Assembly (NCBI GenBank): GCA_029781865.1
Contig: JAKOVW010000005.1
Span: forward strand, 42,059 to 106,058
Direction: 5' to 3'
Source of the DNA: Bacteroidota bacterium
GTDB taxonomy: Bacteria > Bacteroidota > Bacteroidia > Chitinophagales > Saprospiraceae
DNA length: 64,000 nt
Position numbers and translations under genes: made by a program. This document shows, one piece after another, positions 55,901 through 64,000 of the stretch. Position 1 is the stretch's first letter; every line of letters begins with the position of its first letter. The notes beneath the pieces are model-generated. The model saw only the letters and a program-made list of their open reading frames with translations, was not told the DNA's origin and searched no databases.

Positions 55901-58871
55901 GCAATAAGACACGAGCTATGCAATCCCGCTCACCTGTTGTGGCATCAAAACCATTTGGGGCACGTATTATTTCAGGACCTTCAACATCTTTGATGATGAT
56001 CACTTGATTTGACTGCCTGGTTATTTCTGTGTTACACCACCACTCTCTTACAGTCCAGATGCGCATTATTTTCCAGACACAATTGATCTCACCTAAATCA
56101 ATATCTTCATAACTAATCAGCAAATTACAATCCAACAATTGATTAAGTGGCCAGATATCCTTTTTAGTTCCATCGCTCAACACAATATAAGGAACTCTGG
56201 TAACCAGCGGACTTGGGTGTCCATTTTGATCTTTTAGAAACTTTGTTGTGCAGCTAAAATTAGTAAAACTAAGTGTTGGCAGCACTACATCTTCCGCTTT
56301 AATCCTTTTCACAAAAATAGTATCGGTACATTGATCCGTATTTCCGCCTTGATCTGTAATCAAAATATCCCTATACACTGCTTTAAGGAAAACGGAATCG
56401 CAATTGAAATGCTCTATACGTTCATCTAAAGTGGTAACAGTATAGGCACTGCAATCCTGTCCAGTGTAACTTAATGGAAAATTGAATTTAAATGAATAAC
56501 AATCTGTGGTATCTGCTCTGCAAATTGCAACCGGCGCTAATTTATCTTCAATAGTTACATTACTCCAGCATGAATTCCCGGTAGTTGGATCTGAAATAGT
56601 TGCAATTATATGTTGTCCCAAATAATGCGAATCAATAGGATTAGGTACAGGAATACCATAATGACTTAGTGCAACATTGAATACATCATAACAGTTATAT
56701 TCACCTGCTAGAACCATTTGAGGAGTTACTAAAGCTTCACAATTCTGATTGAGGGAAACATTGATGTCTTTGCAAACCAGACTCGTCGAACCAATTACAT
56801 TTACTGAAAAGCTGCACGTAGCTGTTTGTCCATAGGCATCCGTCACCTGATACGTATTGGTTGTAACTCCCGGAGGGAATGGACTTCCTGAAGGAATTCC
56901 GGATAACAACTGAATCTGGAGTCCGCCTTCAAACTCAACGATAAATCGCCTGTTTAATAATGAAGGTGAATCCCACCAGGTTCCAAAAGCAGCATCCCAG
57001 AAATACACATAGTCTCCTGGAATAATTCCCGGTTGGCCAAATCCCCAATTTGCATAATTAAAATCTTCGCAAGTGGTCCAACGGAATTGATTAAAAAATG
57101 GCATGTATCGCAAACCAATCCAATATTGATTATTTGTCGTATCAAAAGGATTAAATGTGGAAAATATAGTTGATGCAAGAAATGCATTCTCAGCTGAATC
57201 CGCAATGGTTACAAGATGTCCGCCTAATTGTGCTGCAATTAAATTGGCATTCAGCCAGGTTGTCTTATTAGGTGCTCCTGGAGGAGACAAATAATAAGTG
57301 TTACCATTATGTGTACCGAGATAAGTATAGCCCGGAATATTCAGATTCGTATTGACACAATTATCCGTGGCGCGTACATTATAACAATAAACGCGATTGC
57401 AATCAAACGTATCGAGGTTTACAATTACGTCTTCAGGACAGGTTATTGTAGGTGGAGCGTCAGTAGTTGTTATCGTAAAACTGCGGGTGGAAGAGTTTCC
57501 TGCACAATCCATAACCTGATAAACTACAGTATGAACTCCGGTATCAATTGGCGTACCATCACCGGCACCTGGTGATGAATCCGGCGAAGGACCACTAATT
57601 ATGGCAATTTGAAGATTGTCAAACTTTATATTGCTTATTGTTAAATAAGTCTGAGCGCCAAAATTATTGGAAGCTACCCTAAAACATAGTTCATCTCCGG
57701 AAGCTACGGACAATTTAATATGCCCATGAGCAGAGAGGCCACTCAATGGTGTAAGAATATGAGTAACTCCATTCAATACATAATACGCTTCATCTCCTGA
57801 AAATGATAAGCTAAATCCGGTTTTACGAACCAACCAATCAAAATCAACATTTCCTGAACAGTCAAATCGAACACACATTTCTGCAGTGGAACTAGTCCCA
57901 ATGACACCACCGGATGCACCCCTGATTCGAATTGAATCCGGTGTAAAATCAGAATATACCGGTGTACCGGATCCTGTCGTGTTTTTGACCCAGTTACCAT
58001 AAGACATAAAATCAGTAAAGCCTGTAACAATTTGACGACAATCATCAAAAATTTGCGGAGTCGGCCAGTATAAGGTAGGTTGACAGCTCGTCTGGCTGTT
58101 AATTTCAAAACTTGTATCCTTTGGTATACTTAAAATTAATGGAACACTTTGATCCGGATCACAATTTCCTGAGACTGTACAAGCTGTATCAAGTGTTACT
58201 GTATTAGTTGTCAATGAAATTGCTCCGGCCCTGGAAAGGCCTCTTCCATAAAGTGAAGCGCCGCTAGAAAAACTGAGCGCTCCATTAGCAACTATTGTCC
58301 CTCTGAAAGTGGAATTATTACCTATTGATACAGAACCGTTAATCCACCAAAACACATTGCATATTGATGCAGCGTTTGTTAAAGTCACACTTGAGTTTGC
58401 ATTGCTGGTAAATGCTCCATCTATTTTGATAATAAAAACAGCATTGGGATTTCCCTGACCATCCAGCGTTAGGTTTCCATTTAATACAGAAGCAGCGCCA
58501 AGACAATATATGTCAGGGGTCAGAATCTGACCGTTTCCTAAAGTTGTACCGAGTACCTGTCCGCAAGTGAGGCCACCTAAATTCATGAATGCAGAATTAA
58601 CATCAGTTGCCGCCTGAGCTGAAATTGGATCGACTACGTGTTGGCTGCCTATCAGTGTCCCTGGAGGAAATGCTGCAAATGCCCCGGCATTCGTACCGAC
58701 ATCACCTGTAACTACAGTACCTGCTCCGGTATTGGCAAAGGCTCCTGTTGCAGTAAACAAGGCAAATCCTGATGCTGCACCTAATCCTTGGGCTGTCAGA
58801 GTAGAGCATTGAAGAAAAGTGTTTAATAAAATAATACAGAGTGTGGCACTCAGCGAAGTCGTAGTTTTCAT
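52932..58871 (-). CDS. Giant secreted adhesin-like protein (DUF3494, HYR and lectin domains, T9SS)
   Basis: About 1979 residues from the ATG at 58871. Signal peptide then a DUF3494 ice-binding-like domain (about 30-235: ALFTATGAFANTGAGTVVTGDVG, in part), HYR-type beta domains, a C-type lectin domain (about 510-650, motif NQYWIGLRYM and WTTCEDFNYANW), many further HYR repeats each with paired Cys, a dockerin-like segment (ADVNKSRTITAKDVSDLRRL in part), a cohesin-like domain, and a type IX secretion sorting domain (NEPNPWSHETTIGM ... GVYYYQVD). It is exported by T9SS and anchored on the surface or released; adhesion or ice/polysaccharide binding is likely. Confidence 0.9.
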   Translation of the reverse strand: MKTTTSLSATLCIILLNTFLQCSTLTAQGLGAASGFALFTATGAFANTGAGTVVTGDVGTNAGAFAAFPPGTLIGSQHVVDPISAQAATDVNSAFMNLGGLTCGQVLGTTLGNGQILTPDIYCLGAASVLNGNLTLDGQGNPNAVFIIKIDGAFTSNANSSVTLTNAASICNVFWWINGSVSIGNNSTFRGTIVANGALSFSSGASLYGRGLSRAGAISLTTNTVTLDTACTVSGNCDPDQSVPLILSIPKDTSFEINSQTSCQPTLYWPTPQIFDDCRQIVTGFTDFMSYGNWVKNTTGSGTPVYSDFTPDSIRIRGASGGVIGTSSTAEMCVRFDCSGNVDFDWLVRKTGFSLSFSGDEAYYVLNGVTHILTPLSGLSAHGHIKLSVASGDELCFRVASNNFGAQTYLTISNIKFDNLQIAIISGPSPDSSPGAGDGTPIDTGVHTVVYQVMDCAGNSSTRSFTITTTDAPPTITCPEDVIVNLDTFDCNRVYCYNVRATDNCVNTNLNIPGYTYLGTHNGNTYYLSPPGAPNKTTWLNANLIAAQLGGHLVTIADSAENAFLASTIFSTFNPFDTTNNQYWIGLRYMPFFNQFRWTTCEDFNYANWGFGQPGIIPGDYVYFWDAAFGTWWDSPSLLNRRFIVEFEGGLQIQLLSGIPSGSPFPPGVTTNTYQVTDAYGQTATCSFSVNVIGSTSLVCKDINVSLNQNCEALVTPQMVLAGEYNCYDVFNVALSHYGIPVPNPIDSHYLGQHIIATISDPTTGNSCWSNVTIEDKLAPVAICRADTTDCYSFKFNFPLSYTGQDCSAYTVTTLDERIEHFNCDSVFLKAVYRDILITDQGGNTDQCTDTIFVKRIKAEDVVLPTLSFTNFSCTTKFLKDQNGHPSPLVTRVPYIVLSDGTKKDIWPLNQLLDCNLLISYEDIDLGEINCVWKIMRIWTVREWWCNTEITRQSNQVIIIKDVEGPEIIRAPNGFDATTGERDCIARVLLPSIEAEDACHNDIRIDIAYPGGILLNQNGGYVDLPVGEDTIFYRVYDGCYNLTNYYIIIHVADQTSPVAVCDRNTVVSLNHAGYNWVPAEVFDDGSFDECTLDHFEVRRMDRDFCGGVGEDDWGPEVGFCCEDIGNTIMVAFKAVDQSGNEAICMVNVDVQDKDRPLITCLPNITVDCRFDIDYNHLDVFGKIVVDQAIRDTIIIDPVYYHVIDGHPLDGYAQDNCPPTILESVDTSNINQCGIGTIIRQFQAIDQQGNVSDICYQYITIINHDTFDINDIVWPLDLDTLGICNPNELIAEHLSAPYDKPVTNDDECSLIGYSYSDVVYSATLPGDPCFKIIRTWKVIDWCQRDIDGNIIVWTHDQIIRVMNAVDPVITRVTQDTTICSYDINCRPIPVRFSIEATDDCTDPAQMLYTYKIDFDGDGTFDVIHSAIGGAVAEGTWPLGRHIVKWVVEDRCGNTATSQFVLDLQNCKSPVAYCLNGLSTNLTPMDTTGDGIPDIAIDTVWAKDFDAGSYHTCGYPVSISFSADLNDTYVVYNCDSIGSRAVEMWVTDINGNTSFCRTFIDVQDNTGFCPSNIKSSNVEGIVATEKNEKVENVTISLRNSGMNDVKTNADGKYSFQQIPNGQAVTVKPSKTDGWLNGVTTADIVKIQRHILGIEPLSSAYKMIAADVNKSRTITAKDVSDLRRLILGVTTEIPGNTSWRFIHQLYSFNDVKTALDQNFPESYDINSLNNNMNLDFYAVKTGDVNGTAATRGYNTNTNRNRYMLELQVDEQELSKDQTQDIEVRVANGSAFEGMQFTLQWDVNQLQLEGAFGNEEIKIREDNYSMVRSNDGKLTFSWNGEMNNYDWILKLKFKAKQTIKVSEAITVNSSITPAVSVVKDNIEEGQVVLNFNGSSSNAFIVLQNEPNPWSHETTIGMILPAAGEVNLTLYDVAGKVYLREKAQMNKGYNEYILGDASLIHSGVYYYQVDYLTNTITRKMVIAK

Positions 58872-58950
58872 GTCGTACGTATTTTGTAATATGCTTACTT
58901 CGCTAAATCCGCTATGCAAAAAAGAACGACCGGTTTGGGCTAAACCAAGG

Positions 58951-58958
58951 CAAAGCTA
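58951..58958 (-). promoter_or_regulatory. Possible -7 box of the adhesin gene
   Basis: CAAAGCTA reads TAGCTTTG on the minus strand, fitting TAnnTTTG, 80 bases before the start at 58871. No -33 TTG at suitable spacing was seen. The remainder of the gap to 59335 contains no recognised gene or structure. Confidence 0.4.
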
Positions 58959-59335
58959 AAATTAGTTTCTTATATATTATAATTTTTTTTCATATTTTAT
59001 ACTCAGACAACACAGGCATTAGCTTAAATAATGGATAGAATCCGTTACCAAAAGTCCGCAAAATCGCATTAATCAGATCAGAATATCCATATAAAAAGAT
59101 CAACTTAAAATGAATGCCTGGGATTTAAATCCTGAAATTGATTAAATTTACTACACATAAAAGAGACTGGAATTCTCAATCCAGGATAGAATAGTTGTAA
59201 ATCCACAGTCGTCCGGCGATGGATCGGTTAGCTTGAGTGCTAAAGAAATGAATATCAAAGCCATACATGCTCCGGACTGAAGCCAGCAAACAGAGATTTT
59301 GCAAATACCATTTTTTCACATTTAAATTATTTAAG

Positions 59336-59773
59336 ATGAAAAAATCTATTGTACCTGGAATTTTATCCATGGTCACTGCGGCATTATTTTGCCTGCTACC
59401 CCATTTTGCTTTCGGACAAGGCAAAAACGAAATCACAGTTACCAACAAAGAAGGCGGGCCATTGCCTGGAATATCGGTTCATATTTTTGAAAGCAAAAGT
59501 GGCAAATGCACCTGCTTTATGGGCGGCTGCATTCCGGCACCTTTCGATCAGGATGTTACGGACAAACATGGAAAGACTTCATTCAAGGGAGGGAAAAACA
59601 GACCTGACCTAAAACCCAATACAGATTATGTTGCTTCCATAGATGATAAATGCATGACAGTGCAGCAAAGACAATGTAACAATGCAACTCAGGATTGCAG
59701 TTTCAGTGCGACGTGGTATATGTTTACTACAGATAAAAATGGAAAATTTGATGGCTTTGTAATTAAGAAGTAA
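59336..59773 (+). CDS. Secreted Ig-like (carboxypeptidase regulatory-like) protein
   Basis: A 145-residue protein from the ATG at 59336, with a signal peptide (M-K-K-S-I-V-P-G-I-L..., cleavage near A-F-G-Q). The mature chain is a single beta-sandwich: ITVTNKEGGPLPGISVHIFES as in carboxypeptidase regulatory-like domains, with TDKHGKTSFKGGK in the middle. Five or six cysteines around KCTCFMGGC and CNNATQDC suggest disulfides or a binding site. No sorting domain. It stands alone and is convergent with the CHAT gene at 59919. Function unknown. Confidence 0.75.
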   Translation: MKKSIVPGILSMVTAALFCLLPHFAFGQGKNEITVTNKEGGPLPGISVHIFESKSGKCTCFMGGCIPAPFDQDVTDKHGKTSFKGGKNRPDLKPNTDYVASIDDKCMTVQQRQCNNATQDCSFSATWYMFTTDKNGKFDGFVIKK

Positions 59774-59918
59774 TCAGGCTGAAGAATGCATAAGGTATCT
59801 CATGATAAAAATGAAATACCTGGTTTAATCAATTGCTAAAGTCGGAAAATGTAAATGCGATTTCTGTAAAAGATAATTGCAGTGCATTCTTTTTGCTTTT
59901 AGAAAGTGAATTATACTT

Positions 59919-62900
59919 TTATTCGACGAGGACAAATCCTGCCCATTGATATGGATCCAATCCGGCATTGCGCAATTCTTTTTGAGCTGCATGAAATGCC
60001 TGTGGTATTTCCATTTTATTCCCGCCCTTGTCGGGACCTTCGGCTCCCAGCCATTTTGTATAGAATGTATTCATCAGCAAAGAAGTTTGTTTATCCGGTA
60101 CCTGCCATAAACTCATGATCAGATATTTTGCACCTGCTATTTTAAAAGCTCGCTGCAAACCATATACACCCTCATTTTCATCAATATGTCCCAATCCTGT
60201 TTCACATGCCGACAAAACAATTAATTCGGTGTTTGATAAATTCATCTGACTAATTTCATCGGCTGTCAGAATCCCGTCCTCCTTACCGTTTGACCCCGAA
60301 TGGCCTTTCCAGGTATTATTTCCGTTAGCCAGGATGAGTCCAGAACGTAGCATCGGCTGATCGCTGGTTTTAAATACGGGTTCGTTGCTGTTCTTATAAT
60401 GTATGTTAAATTGATCTTCATTCAAATCTGGGAAAAAATACCCATGTGTTGCAAAATGAAGAATCCGGGGCGAAGCCTTTTTTGATTCCAAAAGTTTAAA
60501 GGACTCTTCCGTTGCACTGCATCCCTTAAGTGTTTCAGCTCTTACTCCTGCTTTATTCATTAGTCCTTCAATCTGCTCAACTTCGCGAAGTGTTCCCGGC
60601 AAATAATCCCAGTTCGTTCCCCGTATAGCCGGAAGTGTTTGAAAAGAAACCAGATTGCCTTGTCTTTCATGGCTATTAATGGCAGTAGAATCTCCATGAT
60701 TGTCGCAATCAAATTCAATTCCTCCGTACAACAATGCATCATTATTCTCCGGTTTAAATCGAACCGGATTCAACAATTGCCTGGTACTGTTCAATGCAAC
60801 CCAATGATACCGGTCTGCAAATACTTCCGTTTCGTTTAATGGAATGGCATCCAGATTTATTCTGTATAACATTCCGGTTGGTGCATAATAAATGGTTTGA
60901 ATACCCTGTAATTCCGACTGCAAAGGCTGAAAAATCAACTCCGCCAAACTTCTTTTCCTTGTTTCCAACATCCGCGCTCCCCGCTGATTTATTGAATAAA
61001 GTGCATTCACATAATCAGCCTGTCGCTCTACTCCTTTGGCTAGCAATGAATCTACCGATTTTTCTTCAAATAATAATACGAAATGCGGCCTGACATAATT
61101 TTTTTTCACCACCAATGCTGCATAATAGACTTTGTTACTGGTATCCAGATAGCGATTTTGGAAATGGACAAATTCAATCACTGCTTCATTTCCTTCCAGT
61201 TTTTCTTGTAGCTCACTCCAGTGAATTTCAGCATTGACATTGAATTCAACATGCACACGCCGTGCTAATTCCTTTTCCAGTTTATTCACTTTTTCTTCAA
61301 GATCCTTAACCCCATTTTGTTCTGAAATTGATTTAGCATATTCTTTTGATAGCCGTCTTTTAAATGACTTTACATCATTTAATAAAGAGCCTGAAACAGA
61401 ATCTTTTTTTGACTCAGCATTAATTTGCCTGAGTGTACTGAGCAGATAGGATTTATAAAACAAGATGTTATCCATTGCCACTTCACTGTAATCAGGATAT
61501 AACTGAGTCAATAAATTATCATCATTTAGTTTGGATTCAAATTGCCGGATAAATAATTGCAATTCATATTCCGACAAATGATTGGTAGCCTGTAGTAATT
61601 GCTTTTTGTATATCAAAGCAGATTGTTTGGCATATTCTGAAGCTGCTTTTGCATTTCCTTTCCTGATTTCAAACTCAGTAAGACCATCCAGACATTTAGA
61701 TAATTCCGGATGTAGATTCCCAAATGTATTTCTGAATAATTGCTCGGCCTGTTTTAAAAATAGTCCGGCTTTATCCAAATTCCCAGTTGCAAGATAAAAG
61801 TAACCCAGCTCGGATAAAGTCAGCAGATAATTCAGGTGCTGCTTGTCTTTCAGGTGTTCTTCTATGTTCAGACAATTCAACCAGAATGATTCAGCCTTAT
61901 CAAATTCCTTTTGGTCCTGATAAAAGCGGGCAAGACCTGAAAGGCAATTTGCATACTCCTGATGTTCTTTGCCAAAAATAGTTTCACGTATGACAAGTGC
62001 TTCCTGATAAGCAATCTCAGCTTTTTTGATTTCGCCTTTATATGCTAAAATTTCAGCTATGGAAATCAACGCACTTGCATAATCCGCATGTTTCTTGCCT
62101 AGAGTTTGTTCGCGGATCCGTAGTACTTCATTCAGACAATTTTCTGCTTTATCATAATTTCCGAGCAATTTATACAAGGAAGCCAAATTGCCCTGGTTCC
62201 AGGCATAATCCGGATGATCCTTTCCCCTTGTTTTCAGAAATACGTCCATAGCTTCAAGATGCAATTTCTCAGAACGCTCGTAATTTCCCATATTCCGGTA
62301 TAGAATAGCAAGATGATTTAAACTATATGCATAATCTACACTTTGCTTCCCGGGTGCAACAGAGCGAATCGCCATTGCCTGCAAATACAGAGATTCCGCT
62401 TTTTCATAATAGCCCATATCCACATATAATATCCCCAGGTTGTGTAAGCTCCATGCATAATCAGAATGTTGTGCACCAAAAATATTCTTTCTGGCAGCGC
62501 ATGCTTCCAGGTAATAGGTTTCAGCAGCATTGTAATCCCCTTTTTGCCAATAAAGTCCCCCCAGATTATTCAAACTCCAGGCATAATCCGGATGCAAAAT
62601 TCCCAAGGTGTTTTTCCGGATTACCAGTGCTTTTAGATACAAGGTTTCAGCATCATCCAGATGTCCGAATAAATACTGAGTTCTGCCATGAAAAAACAAA
62701 CAGCTGGCATATCTTGGATGATTTGCATTCAGCGCTTTTGAAGATAGTTTCTCCGCTTCGACAATTACCCGGATTGCTTCATCATAATTTGCTTTTGCCG
62801 TGAATTGCTTATTCAAAACAATTAAACTATCAATTTGACTGATAACTGAGATGGTATCCTGTTGTTGTCCAGGCAAGTTACCGCAGAATATATGAATGAA

Positions 62901-63035
62901 GGTAAATACGTGAATCCATGCATGTTTACGGATAGCCGGCGGCAATCTCAATAAGCTGAACTGGATGACTATACTACCCAAATGATATTTACTAATATCA
63001 TGAAAATAATTAATGGATATCCTCAATTTGTTCAT
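59919..63035 (-). CDS. TPR-CHAT domain protein (caspase-like)
   Basis: A 1038-residue protein. A hydrophobic N-terminal region (about 40-55) ending L-P-G-Q-Q may be a signal peptide. About ten kinesin-light-chain-type tetratricopeptide repeats of 42 residues follow (about 70-480, e.g. HPDYAWSLNNLGGLYWQKGDY). After a helical linker the C-terminal CHAT domain (about 700-1038) has the caspase-type dyad: His864 in HFATHGYFF and Cys944 in LSACETGLG. CHAT proteins act as proteases or as scaffolds in defence and stress. No effector gene was seen adjacent. Confidence 0.88.
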   Translation of the reverse strand: MNKLRISINYFHDISKYHLGSIVIQFSLLRLPPAIRKHAWIHVFTFIHIFCGNLPGQQQDTISVISQIDSLIVLNKQFTAKANYDEAIRVIVEAEKLSSKALNANHPRYASCLFFHGRTQYLFGHLDDAETLYLKALVIRKNTLGILHPDYAWSLNNLGGLYWQKGDYNAAETYYLEACAARKNIFGAQHSDYAWSLHNLGILYVDMGYYEKAESLYLQAMAIRSVAPGKQSVDYAYSLNHLAILYRNMGNYERSEKLHLEAMDVFLKTRGKDHPDYAWNQGNLASLYKLLGNYDKAENCLNEVLRIREQTLGKKHADYASALISIAEILAYKGEIKKAEIAYQEALVIRETIFGKEHQEYANCLSGLARFYQDQKEFDKAESFWLNCLNIEEHLKDKQHLNYLLTLSELGYFYLATGNLDKAGLFLKQAEQLFRNTFGNLHPELSKCLDGLTEFEIRKGNAKAASEYAKQSALIYKKQLLQATNHLSEYELQLFIRQFESKLNDDNLLTQLYPDYSEVAMDNILFYKSYLLSTLRQINAESKKDSVSGSLLNDVKSFKRRLSKEYAKSISEQNGVKDLEEKVNKLEKELARRVHVEFNVNAEIHWSELQEKLEGNEAVIEFVHFQNRYLDTSNKVYYAALVVKKNYVRPHFVLLFEEKSVDSLLAKGVERQADYVNALYSINQRGARMLETRKRSLAELIFQPLQSELQGIQTIYYAPTGMLYRINLDAIPLNETEVFADRYHWVALNSTRQLLNPVRFKPENNDALLYGGIEFDCDNHGDSTAINSHERQGNLVSFQTLPAIRGTNWDYLPGTLREVEQIEGLMNKAGVRAETLKGCSATEESFKLLESKKASPRILHFATHGYFFPDLNEDQFNIHYKNSNEPVFKTSDQPMLRSGLILANGNNTWKGHSGSNGKEDGILTADEISQMNLSNTELIVLSACETGLGHIDENEGVYGLQRAFKIAGAKYLIMSLWQVPDKQTSLLMNTFYTKWLGAEGPDKGGNKMEIPQAFHAAQKELRNAGLDPYQWAGFVLVE

Positions 63036-63400
63036 ACTGATCAGTCAGACTATTCCCTAGCGTTTTTGTTTGCTTTAATCGGGCTGGACAATCTATCACA
63101 AGATAAGTTTTTCCAAAACAATATCAATATAATTTACTTTTCCAATGACTCTCCGGAAAATGAAGTTGACTATTCTGATTCAATTATTTATGGGCTCTCA
63201 ATTAGTGTTGGTAACCTGTTCAAATTTCTTTGTCAATATGCGTTTTCTCCTTTACTCTGTATGGTCTGTATTTTTGTCTTAAACAAAATTTAATCAATTA
63301 TCCTTTTAAGATACAAACTTGAATTTTGTTAAAACGGCAAAGCAATGAACATTTCCAAAAATTGGATTCTCACCTGAAATTAAAAATCACATTGCCGAAA
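63036..63400. other. Gap without convincing gene
   Basis: Between the CHAT and the small membrane gene. One plus-strand frame (62982-63293) overlaps the CHAT start and has no family support; I leave it out. No RNA or repeat was recognised. Confidence 0.4.
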
Positions 63401-63730
63401 TTATTCAAAAACCAAAAAACAACCGATTAGGACAATTATGATGGCCAGTGTGGTAAATCCATATAGAAACACGCCGGTAAATGAAGGAATTAAATCCATC
63501 ATAGTCAGAACACAACTTATAAATCCTAGAAAAGCTCCTGCTGCCATACAAACAAAACCAATTGTCCGTCTTTTCTCTTCCTGCAACTTTTGGTATGCTT
63601 TAATCATGACGGCGATATCTTCCTCTGTATTTCCGGCGCGGGTCAATTCCAAGCGGATCTCGTCTAAAGAATAGTTTTTAGCTTTCCAATCCTGCAAGAG
63701 CTGATCCCGGGAAGAGATAGAATTATCCAT
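63401..63730 (-). CDS. Small membrane protein with N-terminal helical domain
   Basis: A 109-residue protein. The first half is charged and helical (W-K-A-K-N-Y-S-L-D-E-I-R-L-E-L-T-R-A-G), like small helical domains that precede membrane segments; two hydrophobic helices follow (about 57-78 and 84-107). No signal peptide. The family was not recognised, but the arrangement is common in Bacteroidota. It is last before the window end; 63731-64000 shows no feature I can support. Confidence 0.65.
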   Translation of the reverse strand: MDNSISSRDQLLQDWKAKNYSLDEIRLELTRAGNTEEDIAVMIKAYQKLQEEKRRTIGFVCMAAGAFLGFISCVLTMMDLIPSFTGVFLYGFTTLAIIIVLIGCFLVFE

Positions 63731-64000
63731 ATGCTATATTGATATGATAAAATGACTAAGCGAATATAAAAAAATCTTCGTAATCACTGCTTTTTTGTGA
63801 AATTAACTGTCAGCGAAAGCAATGCTTTTTGCTGCTGAAGCCGCAACCCTAATGTCCAGCTTCAAAACTCTTTGCCCTGCCCAACCGGCTTACTGATTTC
63901 CAAGTTGACTAGCTAGCATCATCAGCTAAGGAATTAGGACTTAATCAGAGCTCAATTGGTTAATGAGAATGGGTATGCTTAGTTACTTTCCGATACAAAA

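Noticed and set aside
59176..59448. 90-residue minus-strand ORF near the secreted Ig-like gene
   Set aside because: Antisense to the signal peptide region of the real gene and no family or promoter support.
62982..63293. 103-residue plus-strand ORF with a hydrophobic end
   Set aside because: It overlaps the 5' end of the CHAT gene by 54 bases in antisense, has no recognised family and no -7 box, and its composition looks like chance.

Overview
The window looks like a chromosome segment of an environmental Bacteroidota bacterium, probably near the Saprospiraceae. This rests on its AT-rich sequence, promoters of the TAnnTTTG type, few Shine-Dalgarno sequences, a giant secreted protein ending in a type IX secretion sorting domain, a Nramp transporter fused to a universal stress domain, and a cbb3-oxidase assembly cluster at the left edge. 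No rRNA, tRNA, CRISPR array, insertion sequence or phage gene was recognised.

Layout. 1-1475: end of a ccoG-ccoH-(TauE/SafE-like) cluster for cbb3 oxidase assembly. 1499-7565: cell-surface polysaccharide genes (glycosyltransferase, asparagine synthetase, methyltransferase, flippase). 7742-13562: a low-oxygen or stress island with a histidine-rich membrane protein, universal stress proteins, a CBS protein, a PAS histidine kinase and a response regulator fused to a CRP/FNR-type DNA-binding module. 14260-17772: a HEPN-like orphan, a lipoprotein, the iron-sulfur repair protein RIC and a beta-barrel candidate. 18069-20927: tryptophanase and tyrosine phenol-lyase in tandem. 20997-22973: an Fe-S membrane protein and a QueD-like protein. 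23324-49385: one very long, tightly packed operon-like array for anaerobic aromatic degradation. 49523-52237: divergent mntH and mntR with a shared operator. 52456-63730: a small Cys-rich peptide, a giant adhesin, a secreted Ig-like protein, a TPR-CHAT protein and a small membrane protein.

The centrepiece is the 26-kb array. It encodes a complete class I ATP-dependent benzoyl-CoA reductase (bcrC-bcrB-bcrA-bcrD) and the downstream ring-cleavage enzymes Dch, Had and Oah. It also encodes a beta-oxidation fusion protein and a thiolase. A 4-hydroxybenzoyl-CoA reductase of the xanthine oxidase family is present with its two Mo-cofactor maturation genes, and a NifJ-type pyruvate:ferredoxin oxidoreductase can supply low-potential electrons. 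Inside the array lies an apparently undescribed module: a lone HgdB-like subunit, followed after 1 base by a fusion of a ketopantoate-reductase-like dehydrogenase with an HgdC/BcrA-type ATPase activator. Neighbouring tyrosine phenol-lyase and tryptophanase suggest that aromatic amino acids could feed aromatic metabolism, but no enzyme converting phenol to 4-hydroxybenzoate is visible here.

Four promoter regions carry the same regulatory architecture: two NTGAY-N4-RTCAN boxes separated by exactly 8 bases (22-base period). They lie upstream of the benzoyl-CoA operon, the CBS-Usp operon (divergent from the kinase), a small membrane gene and a Usp/membrane-protein pair. A single similar box precedes RIC. 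The response regulator-CRP fusion in the window keeps the Glu and Arg expected to read TGA half-sites and is the obvious local candidate regulator. This suggests that a two-component system controls an anaerobic regulon including aromatic degradation.
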